A DNA stretch of 64,000 nt, taken from Thiodiazotropha sp040506775. Lineage in GTDB: Bacteria > Pseudomonadota > Gammaproteobacteria > Chromatiales > Chromatiaceae. This document shows positions 53,688-62,687 of the stretch, piece by piece (the stretch's first letter is position 1; each line of letters starts with the position of its first letter). The DNA lies in the NCBI GenBank assembly GCA_040506775.1, contig JBEVWC010000005.1:29823-93822 (forward strand), in the 5' to 3' direction. The position numbers and the translations under genes are program-made. The notes beneath the pieces were generated by a model. It saw nothing but the letters and a program-made list of their open reading frames with translations. It searched no databases and was not told the origin of the DNA.

Positions 53688-54311
53688 TCACCGCGGACTG
53701 TCGAAGCAGAGTGGGGGTTGATCCAGTCCCCGCCGCAGATGCACCAGAAGTCCCTGGCTCCACAGGTAGCGGGCCGTCGTCTCGAACAGTGTGAGCTGTT
53801 GTTCCACCTGGGGCCGTGTCAGTTTCCGGTCTACCGGATGGGTACCCCGGCGCGCCCGCTCCTGGCGTTGTTCAAAGAGCTGATCAGCCGGTGGCAGGAG
53901 AAATTCGAAGACATATTTCCTGCGCCAGTCCACCATCAGCGGGAAGGGTCGGGGCGGGGGGATCTGAATTCGTTCGGATTCCAAGCGCAACGGCTCTGGA
54001 GCTTCCAGCCAGGGACCGTCGAATACGGAAAGGGCATATTTGACGCCGTGAAAGGGAAATCCGAGGTGGATCTCCCTGGGCCGCAGGGTGAGCATCTGAT
54101 CACGCCACCAGGCCTCCTGGGAGAGATCGATGTAACCCTCCTGGGACCAGCCGCCGAGGGCGCGAATCAAAGTGCTTTTACCCGCACCCGGTGGACCGGT
54201 GATGAGCAGCTGACGGAATGACACATGGCCCGGAAACGGAATGCCCTTGATCAGCCGGGTCTCTTTACAGGGCGAAGGTTCCAGGTGTTCCGCCGATTCG
54301 TTGTTCTCCAT
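53688..54311 (-). CDS. P-loop NTPase or kinase-like protein
   Basis: A 207-residue soluble protein with a Walker A motif ITGPPGAGKSTLI (about residues 32-44) and helical remainder with many arginines. No Walker B pattern of the classic kind is obvious; it may be a small kinase or regulatory ATPase. I recognise no named family. ATG 54311 is taken because the open frame further upstream is the reverse reading of the PiT gene. It lies 31 bases after the PiT stop and 4 before the phosphoesterase, so PiT, this protein and the phosphoesterase look like one operon. Confidence 0.68.
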   Translation of the reverse strand: MENNESAEHLEPSPCKETRLIKGIPFPGHVSFRQLLITGPPGAGKSTLIRALGGWSQEGYIDLSQEAWWRDQMLTLRPREIHLGFPFHGVKYALSVFDGPWLEAPEPLRLESERIQIPPPRPFPLMVDWRRKYVFEFLLPPADQLFEQRQERARRGTHPVDRKLTRPQVEQQLTLFETTARYLWSQGLLVHLRRGLDQPPLCFDSPR

Positions 54312-54342
54312 GATCGATGCCGGGGTGGGCGCCAGGATTAAT

Positions 54343-55608
54343 TCAACTGAATATGGCCTTGAGGATGAAGAAAAACAGGGCTGCCAGAATGCCGCCCGCC
54401 GGCAGGGTGACGGCCCAGGAGACAACGATGCCCCCCACCACCCGCAGGTCGATGGCGCCCAGGCCCCGGGCCAGGCCCACGCCCATGACGCAGCCCACCG
54501 CAATCTGGGTGGTGGATACCGGCAAACCGGTTTTCGAGGCAAGCACCACCGTAGTGGCGGCCGCCAGGGTGGCGCAATAACCCCGGGTCGGGGTGAGTTC
54601 GGTGATCCGGGTTCCGATGGTCTGCATGACCCGGTAGCCCATGGTGGCGAGACCCACCACGATGCCCGCACCACCGACCAGCAGAACCCAGACGGGAAGA
54701 CTGGATTTCTGGGCGATGTCTCCACCGCTGTTGACCAGGGACAGTACGGCGGCCATTGGACCGATGCCATTAGCCACATCGTTGGAGCCGTGGGCGAAGG
54801 CCATCGCACAGGCGGTGAAGACCATCAGCGGGGTGAAGACCTTCTCCACGCTGGCGAAATGGAAGTCCCGGTCCGCCTCGTCGTCGACCTTCACCTTGTT
54901 GATCATGTATTTGCCAATCCCCGCAACCGCCAGGCCGATCACCGTTGAGACGATCAGGCTTTCGATCATGGAGAGTTCCAGCTTGAGATGTTTGAGCCCC
55001 TTGAACAGGGTGACCAGGGAGACGATCCAGCCCACCAGGAAGACATAGAAGGGCGCCCAGCGCTGGGCGTTGCGGAACGGGGTGTCGGTATTCAGTATCA
55101 AACGCCGGATACTCAACATCAGCAGCAGCGAGATCAGGCCTCCTACCAGGGGCGAGACGATCCAACTGGCGACGATGCTGCCGATCTTACCCCACTGCAC
55201 CGCCTCCATGCCGATTCCCGCTACTGCAAAACCGACGATTGCGCCGACGATAGAGTGGGTGGTGGATACCGGCCAACCGCGATGCGAGGCGACCATCAGC
55301 CAGATGGCGGCGGCCAACAGCGAGGCCAGCATCCCGTAGATCAGGAGTTCGGGGGATCCGGCGATGCTGCTCGGATCTATGATGCCCTTGCGGATGGTCT
55401 TGGTTACGGATCCTCCCGCGAGAAAGGCGCCTGCAAACTCAAAAACCGCGGCAATGATGATCGCCTGCTTGACGGTGATCGCACCGGAACCCACCGAGGT
55501 GCCCATGGCATTGGCCACATCGTTGGCGCCGATACCCCAGCTCATATACAGACCGAAAATCACGGCCAGGACGATAAAGACGGTTCCCCATTCACTGATG
55601 ATCGTCAC
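54343..55608 (-). CDS. PiT-family inorganic phosphate transporter
   Basis: Low-affinity metal-phosphate symporter of 421 residues with about ten to twelve helices. The two signature blocks are GANDVANAMGTSVGS near residue 27 and GSNDVANGIGPMAAVL in the second half. The start is GTG with AAGGGG 8 bases upstream. It follows the DUF47 gene by 54 bases in one operon, the usual PitA-DUF47 pairing, and is followed by the P-loop and phosphoesterase genes. Confidence 0.93.
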   Translation of the reverse strand: MTIISEWGTVFIVLAVIFGLYMSWGIGANDVANAMGTSVGSGAITVKQAIIIAAVFEFAGAFLAGGSVTKTIRKGIIDPSSIAGSPELLIYGMLASLLAAAIWLMVASHRGWPVSTTHSIVGAIVGFAVAGIGMEAVQWGKIGSIVASWIVSPLVGGLISLLLMLSIRRLILNTDTPFRNAQRWAPFYVFLVGWIVSLVTLFKGLKHLKLELSMIESLIVSTVIGLAVAGIGKYMINKVKVDDEADRDFHFASVEKVFTPLMVFTACAMAFAHGSNDVANGIGPMAAVLSLVNSGGDIAQKSSLPVWVLLVGGAGIVVGLATMGYRVMQTIGTRITELTPTRGYCATLAAATTVVLASKTGLPVSTTQIAVGCVMGVGLARGLGAIDLRVVGGIVVSWAVTLPAGGILAALFFFILKAIFS

Positions 55609-55662
55609 GAGAACACCCCTTGTTTTGAATTGTATGGAAGGAAGATGTGTAAAGACCCGGGA

Positions 55663-56343
55663 TCAACGCGCGATCAGCAGTCTCATCCGGTCCCCCACCT
55701 TTTCCGCGTAGTCCGCGAGATCCCCAATCCACTGGATCATCTGATACCAGAACATGACCGATACCGGATTCATCCGTTCTTCCTGGGCAAACAGGCTGCG
55801 CGCCAGGGTCATCCCCATCTCGTCGGTTTCGTCCTCGATAATCGAGAGCTGCTCCACCATCTCCTCGACCCGGCTCGCCATATTGCCCCGGAATCCGGTC
55901 TCCAGCAGTTCATCCAGTTCCTCGATGATGGTGGAGGCCTGGTTGCAGGTATCGACACAGCGGTTGACGAAGGCCATCAAGGGTTCGGCCATCCCCTCGG
56001 GAACCGACATATCCCTTTCCATCATCAGTCCGGCGATGTCCTGGGCGGTGTCGGCAATGCTGTCCTGCATCTCCAGCAGTTCCAGCAGATCACGCCGGTC
56101 AACCGGCATGAACAGGCTTTTGGGTAAATGAGCGCGGATGTTGTTTTCGATCTCGTCGGCCTGGTGTTCCAGATCGAAGATCTTCTCCTTGGCGGCTTTG
56201 ACGCCCGCCTGGTCACCGGCGATCAGAGCTTCGAACAGGCCCGGAATCTCGGCAATACACACCTTGATCAGCCCCATGTGCTCCTGGAGCGGTTTGAAGG
56301 GAGAGAGCCCGAGCAGGCTGGCGATGGGATTTTTGGAAATCAT
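55663..56343 (-). CDS. DUF47/TIGR00153 PhoU-like Pit accessory protein
   Basis: A 226-residue helical protein of the DUF47 (PhoU-like) family, which is almost always next to a Pit transporter and thought to regulate it. Its pattern includes FKPLQEHMGLIKVCIAEIPG, FDLEHQADEIENNIRAHLPKS and RDLLELLEMQDSIADTAQD, the acid-rich metal-binding repeats. The start ATG at 56343 has GAGGA 7 bases upstream. A Pho-box-like repeat lies 36 bases upstream. Confidence 0.92.
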   Translation of the reverse strand: MISKNPIASLLGLSPFKPLQEHMGLIKVCIAEIPGLFEALIAGDQAGVKAAKEKIFDLEHQADEIENNIRAHLPKSLFMPVDRRDLLELLEMQDSIADTAQDIAGLMMERDMSVPEGMAEPLMAFVNRCVDTCNQASTIIEELDELLETGFRGNMASRVEEMVEQLSIIEDETDEMGMTLARSLFAQEERMNPVSVMFWYQMIQWIGDLADYAEKVGDRMRLLIAR

Positions 56344-56378
56344 GTGAAGTCCTCATGGTTCGGCGGTTGCGAAACGGA

Positions 56379-56407
56379 CTGTCAAATAACTGTAAAGAAT
56401 TTGTCAT
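56379..56407 (+). promoter_or_regulatory. Pho-box-like triple repeat
   Basis: Three 7-base repeats spaced by four bases, CTGTCAA, CTGTAAA and TTGTCAT, match the layout of PhoB sites (consensus CTGTCAT). They read in the plus direction, while the Pit operon is on the minus strand and starts 36 bases to the left. They could serve the Pit operon in reverse orientation or the small gene at 56613. Confidence 0.5.
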
Positions 56408-56612
56408 TTTTACACAATGACAGCACAAGTGATAGCGGCTCAGGAGGCATGAACCGGGGAATGTCCTTCCTAATTATCGAACACTCTTGGGCATCCAGTG
56501 GGTTTGAGTGTGTCGCTGGAAAACGGTCGGTTTGGCGACAGTCCACTGGATCGGAGACAATGGTGTGTAATCCGCCAGCGTAACCAACGAGGATCACAGG
56601 ACCTTCCCGTTT

Positions 56613-56906
56613 ATGAAGCAACCCGGTCGAAAGCCCGATACCGTTAGCGCAATGCGCGGGATGATTGAACAGATCCGCGCGGCACTGCCGTTCGACATGA
56701 GCGAGGACGAACGCTGCGGGGATTCCTGTCAGGGTTGTTCCAATAAACTGCTCATCTACCTTGAGACCGAACTGGACGAATGGGATATGAAACTGGCCCA
56801 GGGTGTGGTCCCAGGTTTTGCAGACCTCTCCCGGCTGGCGACCAAAAGCCGCAAGATCGCTGAGGTGCTCAAGCGCAATGGCCTGGATGTGCGGGAAGAG
56901 GACTGA
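56613..56906 (+). CDS. Small conserved-looking protein with CxxC motif
   Basis: A 97-residue protein with a cysteine cluster (CGDSCQGCS, about residues 36-44) that could bind zinc or an iron-sulfur centre, then a helical segment (LLIYLETELDEWDMKLAQGV). No signal or membrane segment. I recognise no family name but the cysteines and acidic and basic pattern look conserved. It diverges from the Pit operon. Confidence 0.68.
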   Translation: MKQPGRKPDTVSAMRGMIEQIRAALPFDMSEDERCGDSCQGCSNKLLIYLETELDEWDMKLAQGVVPGFADLSRLATKSRKIAEVLKRNGLDVREED

Positions 56907-57115
56907 TCCCCCAGGCCTTTAAGAACTCAATCCGTGGTTCGCAGATAACCTGTCCGGAGTGTTTTCACCACCCAGTCGTTAGATGGAATGCTAACCGGGT
57001 AATTACTCCCTGGGTTGAGTGAAGATCCACCAGTAAAAAATAAAATCTCATTCAGGCTTTGTTCAGCCACGCCTCCCTAAGCTGTCCCACAGGATCAACC
57101 AAAAGGAGGTTCACT

Positions 57116-57445
57116 ATGAAACCGCTGATGAAAACCCTGTTGCTGGGTACCCTGCTCTCCACTTCACTGGTCATGGCCGTGCCGGCCCAGGCTCACGAAC
57201 TGCCCCACGTGCGGCTCAACAATCTGTTGCTGGATCTGCATTTCGGCTACCCCCACTATGACCGCTATTACAACCATCGTGACGGCTATCGCTGCAAGGA
57301 CCATCGGCGTTGCGATGACCGACGTCATCATCATGACAACAGACGTTACCGTGACCATGACTGGGACCGGGGCCGCGATCGTGGGCATGACAGGGGGCAT
57401 GACCGGGGCAGAGACCACCATGACCGTGATCGGCGCTACCGCTGA
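57116..57445 (+). CDS. Exported histidine-, aspartate- and arginine-rich protein
   Basis: A 109-residue protein. The signal peptide (residues 1-27, ending AQA) precedes a very unusual mature part: HELPHVRLNN, then YPHYDRYYNHRDGYRCKDHR with histidine and tyrosine runs, then repeating DRGHD units. The count of His plus Asp suggests metal binding (zinc, nickel or copper). A strong AAGGAGG site 7 bases upstream supports ATG 57116; an upstream in-frame start at 57059 has none. Role unknown. Confidence 0.8.
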   Translation: MKPLMKTLLLGTLLSTSLVMAVPAQAHELPHVRLNNLLLDLHFGYPHYDRYYNHRDGYRCKDHRRCDDRRHHHDNRRYRDHDWDRGRDRGHDRGHDRGRDHHDRDRRYR

Positions 57446-57453
57446 GGGAGTGG

Positions 57454-57487
57454 CCCTGTCGAAGCCGCATTAGCGGCTACGACAGGG
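57454..57487. terminator. Hairpin between convergent genes
   Basis: CCCTGTCG and CGACAGGG pair (57454-57461 with 57480-57487) and an inner GCCGC/GCGGC stem extends it. It could end transcription from both sides, though no long T-tract follows. Confidence 0.5.
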
Positions 57488-57518
57488 GTGTTGTCCCGAA
57501 TCGTTATTTGCTTCGGAA

Positions 57519-59507
57519 TCAGAACACCAGGTTCATCATTGCGATCATCACCACCAGAAACAGGATCGTCATGATGCCGCCGGCCTTCATGAAGTCCGCC
57601 ACCCGGTAGCCCGCCGGTCCCATGATCAGGGCGTTCACCTGATGAGTGGGAATCAGAAAGGAGTTGGAAGTGGCGATGGCCACGGTGAGGGCAAACAGGG
57701 CCGGGTTGCCGCCTGCGCCAATGGCGATATTCACCGCCAGGGGTACCAGCAGCACCGTGGCGCCCACGTTGGACATCACCAGGGTGAAGAAGGTGGCGAG
57801 CACCGCTACCGAGGTCTGTATCACCCACAACGGCATATCACCCACCACGGACAGTACCTGCTCGGCGATCCACTTGGCGGTACCGGTGGTCTCCACCGCA
57901 AGGCCGAGGGGGATCAGTGATGCGAGCAGGAATACGGTCTTCCAGCTGACCGCCTCGTAGGCTTCCTCGATACTCAGGACTCCGGCAAGTATCATCCCCA
58001 TGGCCCCGGTGAGCAGCGCCACCGAGAGCCGGATATCGGTAAACAACACCATGAACAGGGCCAGGCCGAAAAACACCGCGGCAGGCAGGATCTTGTGCGG
58101 GCGCATCTCCTCCTCGCGGGGGTACTCGGTGGTGACCACCACGAAGTTTCGATCCTTCTCGATGCGTTCCAGAGCATTCCAGGGCGTGTGCACCACCAGG
58201 GTGTCGCCGGCGTGGAAGGGAATGTTACGGATGTCATCGCCTTCCCGCATGGTGGTGCCGTCGCGATGCAGGCCGATCATCGCCAGGCCGTAGGTTTTGC
58301 GCATCCACACATCCCGGGCGCTCTTGCCGAGCAGGTTGGAGCCGGGGGGGATGACCACCTCGGCGATACCGGATACCGCGGAAGAGAGGGACTCGGTGAA
58401 GGTGCGCAGCTGACGGCGTTTCTTCAACTGGTACTTCTCCACGAAATGGTCCAGGTCCCGGGGCTCGGCGACCACGCCGAGCACCATGCCGGGTACGAAT
58501 TCTGTGTCACGGGCTATGGTGCCGGGGCCGATGCGGGTCTCCTCGCCGGCGCGCTTGGAGGCGATGATACGGATCCGGTAGGCGGTCTCCACATCGTCCA
58601 GTTTCATGCCCACGAGTTCGCTGCCGTCCTTAACCACCACCTCGTTGATGGTGTAGTCCACGCCGTAGACGTCGTGAAAATACTTCATTGGATCGGTGCC
58701 GATGGTGCTGCTTTCGCTCTGGGTGACGGGCAACACGTAGCGCCCGGCAAGGACGAAGTAGGCGATGCCGGTGATCACCAGGGCTATGCCCACCGGAGTC
58801 ACCGAGAACAGGCCCCAGGTGTCCATCTGCTGATCCGCGGGAAGCGCCTTGTTGGAGGTCAGGATCAAATCGTTGAGCAGGATCAGGGGGCTCGAGCCGA
58901 CCATGGTCATGGTGCCGCCGAGGATCGCGGTGAAACCCATGGGCATCAGCAGGCGTGACATGGGCAGGCCGGAGCGGGCCGAGATCCGCGAGACCACCGG
59001 CAGGAACAGGGCCGCCGCGCCCACGTTCTGCATGAACGAGGAGATGAAACCCACCGTGGCTGAGATGATTGGAATGATCCGGGATTCGGTGGTGCCGCCC
59101 ACCTTGAGGATGAAGGCGGCCACCTTGCTCATGATGCCGGTCCGGTCGAGGCCCGCGCCGATGATCATCACCGCAATGATGGAGATGACCGCATTCGATG
59201 CGAAGCCGTCAAACAGGTGATTGTTGTCCACCAGGCCCTTTTCTAGACCCATGAAGGGCGCCAGCAGGGAGGTCAGTCCGAGCAGCACCATCACGGTTGC
59301 CGCAGCCACGTCGACACCGACGACCTCGAAGGCGAACAGGTAGATGGTCAGTACCAGCAGGGCGCTGACCCAGGCGATCTCCCGGGTGGGTACCACGCTG
59401 GCGAGGTACAGGGCCACCAGGGTGAATATCGCGGCGGCAATGATCTGTTTCCTGCTGAATATGCCGGGTTTGGTGACAATTTTTTCTTCATCGGCGAGTG
59501 TGTTCAC
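57519..59507 (-). CDS. SLC13-type anion transporter with two RCK_C domains
   Basis: A 662-residue membrane protein of the divalent anion:Na+ symporter type, with about twelve helices split by two TrkA-C (RCK_C) domains (about residues 265-360 and 375-455). Membrane signatures include PVVSRISARSGLPMSRLLMP and LIPTHQVNALIMGPAGY near the C terminus. Related proteins carry sulfate, tungstate, citrate or other anions; the substrate here is unknown, though the neighbouring SulP gene hints at sulfate. Start GTG 59507 has AGAGGA 5 bases upstream. Confidence 0.88.
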   Translation of the reverse strand: MNTLADEEKIVTKPGIFSRKQIIAAAIFTLVALYLASVVPTREIAWVSALLVLTIYLFAFEVVGVDVAAATVMVLLGLTSLLAPFMGLEKGLVDNNHLFDGFASNAVISIIAVMIIGAGLDRTGIMSKVAAFILKVGGTTESRIIPIISATVGFISSFMQNVGAAALFLPVVSRISARSGLPMSRLLMPMGFTAILGGTMTMVGSSPLILLNDLILTSNKALPADQQMDTWGLFSVTPVGIALVITGIAYFVLAGRYVLPVTQSESSTIGTDPMKYFHDVYGVDYTINEVVVKDGSELVGMKLDDVETAYRIRIIASKRAGEETRIGPGTIARDTEFVPGMVLGVVAEPRDLDHFVEKYQLKKRRQLRTFTESLSSAVSGIAEVVIPPGSNLLGKSARDVWMRKTYGLAMIGLHRDGTTMREGDDIRNIPFHAGDTLVVHTPWNALERIEKDRNFVVVTTEYPREEEMRPHKILPAAVFFGLALFMVLFTDIRLSVALLTGAMGMILAGVLSIEEAYEAVSWKTVFLLASLIPLGLAVETTGTAKWIAEQVLSVVGDMPLWVIQTSVAVLATFFTLVMSNVGATVLLVPLAVNIAIGAGGNPALFALTVAIATSNSFLIPTHQVNALIMGPAGYRVADFMKAGGIMTILFLVVMIAMMNLVF

Positions 59508-59635
59508 AACAATCCTCTGCTTGGCTTCGTCTGAAAATGGCCAAATCCGGACTTGCCATACGGATCGGCACTCTTGAGTACACAGGGGTAAAACCCCGGT
59601 TTGCGGAGGCAGGCACAGGTCATCCCTGGACCCCG

Positions 59636-59662
59636 CCGGGCGATAATCGGCTTATCGCCCGG
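59636..59662 (-). terminator. Perfect 11-bp hairpin after SulP gene
   Basis: CCGGGCGATAA pairs with TTATCGCCCGG around a 5-base loop, 18 bases past the SulP stop codon on the minus strand. No clear T-run follows. Confidence 0.5.
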
Positions 59663-59679
59663 TCAGCGGGTCGGATGGT

Positions 59680-61449
59680 TTATGCTTTCTTCATACATTC
59701 GTAGAAGATGGGGTGCTGGCAACCGGCACAGACCGATTTATCCAGTTTTTGGTAGATGCCGTGGATGGCCGCGCTCTTCGACTGAAAGACGTTGCGCCCG
59801 CCGGTGGCATCAAGACATCCGTACTGCTCCAGGGATGTCCACAACCCCTGAGTTACGTTGATCAGGTAGACGCCGCCGCCCGCCTGTTTGCGGGTGTGCG
59901 CCTCCTCCGCCAAGGTTTCACCCCCCTGTAGGTCCACAAAATTGATGCCCTGGGCCAGTACGGCCAGGTGTTTCTGTCCGGGGTTCTCGGCGCGAATCCG
60001 GTCGAAAACCTCTTGAACATGGTTCACGGACCCGAAAAACAGGGAACCATCGATACGGACGAATTTCAATTGGGGACATTCGGGAAGCCCACTGTCGCAG
60101 GAAAAGGCCCGTTTGTGAAGTCGAGGATCCGGGGTCCGGGTGGTAATCAGCGGTTTGGAGACTCGTTCCAGGTAGAGCACCAGGGACAACAGTACGCCGG
60201 CAAAGATGGCAAATTCCAGTTCCAGGAACAGGGCGCTCAGGAAAGTGACCAACAGCACTCCGGATTCCCGTTTGGAGGTGTGCAGGATGTGCTTCATCTC
60301 CTTGAAGTCGATCAGGCCCCAGGCCACCAGAAACAGGATGCCGGCCATTGCGGCCTTGGGCAGGTAGGCGGCCAGGGGTGCCACCAGCACCACGATCACC
60401 ATCAGGAAAAGGCCCGCGAACATGGCGGCCAGAGGGGTTTTTGCACCGGCCTGGTAATTAAGGCCGCTGCGATTGAAGGAGCCGGTGGCCACATAGCCGG
60501 AGAAGAAGGCGCCGGCGATGTTTGACAGGCCCTGTCCGATGAACTCCTGGTTGCCGTTGATCCGGTAGCCGCCCCGCGCCGCCAGGGAGCGGCCGATGGA
60601 GACTGCCTCGGTGAGGGCAAACAGGGTGACCGCCAGGGCGGAGGGCGCCAGGTGTTTGATGTTCTCCATGGTCAGACTGGGCGCGGACAGGGGGGGCAGA
60701 CTATCGGGGAGTGCGCCCACGGTGACGATACCGGTGACCGATTCACCCAGGGACTGGTTGAGGATATACGACAGCAGGCTGCCTGAGACCATCGCCACGA
60801 TCATGTAAGGAATCTTTGGAACCCAGCGTTTCACGGCCATCCCGCTGAACAGGGTAAACAGGGCCACCGCGGTCACGTAGAGATTGATGTTGCTTACCTC
60901 GGCGAGGAACTGGGCGATGATGTTATGCAGGTGGCCGCTGCCCTCCATGTTAATCCCGAAGAAGTGCTTCAACTGCTTGGCGGCGATTAGGATTGCGGCG
61001 CCCGCGGTAAATCCGACCACCACGGAATGGGAGATGAAGTTGACCAATGCGCCCATGCGCGCCAGGCCCAGGGCGAGCTCGAACAGTCCCACCATGAAGG
61101 TCATGGTCAGGGCCAGCGCGACATAGTCCGGGGTGCCGGGGGTGGCATACATGGAGAGGGCAGAGAACAGCACGATGGAAGCTGCGGTGGTGGGTCCGGA
61201 CACCAGGTGCCGGGATGAACCGAACAGGGCCGCGATGATGGCGGGAATCATGCCGGCGTAGAGGCCATACTCCGGGGGCATGCCGGCGATCGCGGCAAAC
61301 GCCACGCCCTGGGGTAACACCACGATGGCGCCGGTGATGCCGGCGGTCAGGTCCGAGCGCATGTCGCGCTGGTTCAGGGAGGGCATCCATTTCATGAACG
61401 GCAGAAACATGTTCCACCAGATGGGCTGTTGTGCGATTGGTCGATTCAT
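59680..61449 (-). CDS. SulP-family anion permease with STAS domain
   Basis: A 589-residue SulP transporter, usually for sulfate or bicarbonate. About eleven helices include GAIVVLPQGVAFAAIAGMPP and SRHLVSGPTTAASIV, both near the N terminus as in the family. The STAS domain (about 440-550, LKFVRIDGSLFFGSVNHVQE) regulates transport. After it, CAGCQHPIFYEC near the end adds a cysteine cluster not usual in SulP proteins; it may bind metal. ATG 61449 begins the family-conserved part; the upstream frame to 61530 is not supported. Confidence 0.92.
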   Translation of the reverse strand: MNRPIAQQPIWWNMFLPFMKWMPSLNQRDMRSDLTAGITGAIVVLPQGVAFAAIAGMPPEYGLYAGMIPAIIAALFGSSRHLVSGPTTAASIVLFSALSMYATPGTPDYVALALTMTFMVGLFELALGLARMGALVNFISHSVVVGFTAGAAILIAAKQLKHFFGINMEGSGHLHNIIAQFLAEVSNINLYVTAVALFTLFSGMAVKRWVPKIPYMIVAMVSGSLLSYILNQSLGESVTGIVTVGALPDSLPPLSAPSLTMENIKHLAPSALAVTLFALTEAVSIGRSLAARGGYRINGNQEFIGQGLSNIAGAFFSGYVATGSFNRSGLNYQAGAKTPLAAMFAGLFLMVIVVLVAPLAAYLPKAAMAGILFLVAWGLIDFKEMKHILHTSKRESGVLLVTFLSALFLELEFAIFAGVLLSLVLYLERVSKPLITTRTPDPRLHKRAFSCDSGLPECPQLKFVRIDGSLFFGSVNHVQEVFDRIRAENPGQKHLAVLAQGINFVDLQGGETLAEEAHTRKQAGGGVYLINVTQGLWTSLEQYGCLDATGGRNVFQSKSAAIHGIYQKLDKSVCAGCQHPIFYECMKKA

Positions 61450-61780
61450 TCTGGTACTTCTGTCATGTGCGGTGTGTAACGTCTGATGCTTAGTCGAAAA
61501 CACATGAGGGACGGGGTGCCGGGCTGCCACTTTGGGTGAAGCCTCGTCGAGCGGGTAGCCGGTGTGCGATAGCGTCGGTCAGTGTGACCCGGACAATCAG
61601 TAATGTAATTGTAGTGGGAGTTGGCAGCCGGCTCAATCGTGACAGTGTCCAAACCAGGCAATCGGGGGTAATTTATCGCCTCGGATCCGGGAACCGAAAC
61701 CGATTATCGGTCTCGCGGGTTGTGATACTGTTGAGGCTGATTCTCTACCGCTTCACCTGTTTTTTAGCCGGAGCCCTGCC
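61450..61780. other. Divergent intergenic region
   Basis: About 330 bases between SulP (minus) and the LEA-2 lipoprotein (plus). No gene, repeat or RNA is seen. Promoters for both genes should be here but none is clear. Confidence 0.45.
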
Positions 61781-62641
61781 ATGACGCGTCCCCTGCTGCT
61801 GATCACTGCGTTGCTGCAGCTGCTTTTGTTGTCAGCCTGCGCCTCCCTGGGCCAGGTCGGTCAGGTGCTGGAGGGGCAGAAGCCCATCGCTTCGGTCGAG
61901 GGGATGCGCCTCACCGGACTGGACATCAACGGGGTCGATCTGAATTTTGACGTGAAGGTGGACAACCCGAATCCGGTCGGCATCTCCCTCTCCGGACTGG
62001 ATTACGATCTCAAGCTGTTCGGTCGCTCCTTTCTCAAGGGTGAACAGCCGATGGCGCTGAACCTGGCGGCAAACGGTCGCAGCCGGGTGCAGTTGCCGGT
62101 GCGGCTCGGGTTTCAGCAACTGCTGAGCAGCTACCGGCAGCTCAAGGATGCCCGGGAGGTTGCCTACGCCCTGGATCTCGGAATGGGATTCGAGGTCCCG
62201 CTGCTGGGCCGGGTCAGGGTGCCGCTGAGCTATCAGGGCAAATACCCGATACCCGAGATGCCGGCAGTGAGCCTGCGTTCCCTGGATGTGCAGCAGATCA
62301 GCATGAACGGGGCCCGTCTGCTGCTCCAATTGCAGGTGGACAACCCGAATGATTTCACCTTGCTGCTGAATCGCTTCAACTATCAGTTGAAACTCAATGG
62401 CTTTGACGCCGGGAGCGGCCTGTTGGATCAGTCTGTTAAAATCACCCAGGATGGCAAAGGCACCCTCAGCCTCCCCGTCAGCCTCGATTTTGCGCAGGCC
62501 GGCAGGGGGCTCTATTCGGCCCTGCTGGCAGGGAGCATTCGATACGATCTGAGCGGGTCCATGCAGGCCTCGGGTTCCGATCCTGTGCTTCAGTCCTTCC
62601 GCATCCCCCTGGACAAGCAGGGCAAGGTCAATCTGAAATAG
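61781..62641 (+). CDS. Lipoprotein with two LEA-2 domains
   Basis: A 286-residue predicted lipoprotein: signal peptide with lipobox LSAC (Cys about residue 20) then ASLGQVGQVLEGQ. Two LEA_2 (late embryogenesis abundant group 2, WHy-type) domains follow, each with a DNPNP/DNPND motif (DVKVDNPNPVGISLSGLDY and QVDNPNDFTLLLNRFNY). These domains are linked to stress and dryness protection or lipid binding. mgtE starts about 50 bases downstream, so the genes may be co-transcribed. Confidence 0.85.
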   Translation: MTRPLLLITALLQLLLLSACASLGQVGQVLEGQKPIASVEGMRLTGLDINGVDLNFDVKVDNPNPVGISLSGLDYDLKLFGRSFLKGEQPMALNLAANGRSRVQLPVRLGFQQLLSSYRQLKDAREVAYALDLGMGFEVPLLGRVRVPLSYQGKYPIPEMPAVSLRSLDVQQISMNGARLLLQLQVDNPNDFTLLLNRFNYQLKLNGFDAGSGLLDQSVKITQDGKGTLSLPVSLDFAQAGRGLYSALLAGSIRYDLSGSMQASGSDPVLQSFRIPLDKQGKVNLK

Positions 62642-62687
62642 GGTGAACCCCCTGCACGGCACCCTGAAGGGTCCTGAAGAGCACAGC

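Noticed and set aside
53688..54809. Long minus frame of 373 codons containing the P-loop protein
   Set aside because: The first 166 codons are the reverse-strand reading within the PiT gene on the same strand in another frame; the gene is taken to start at 54311.
54988..56127. 379-codon plus frame across the PiT and DUF47 genes
   Set aside because: Spans two genes of clear family on the other strand and has no domain.
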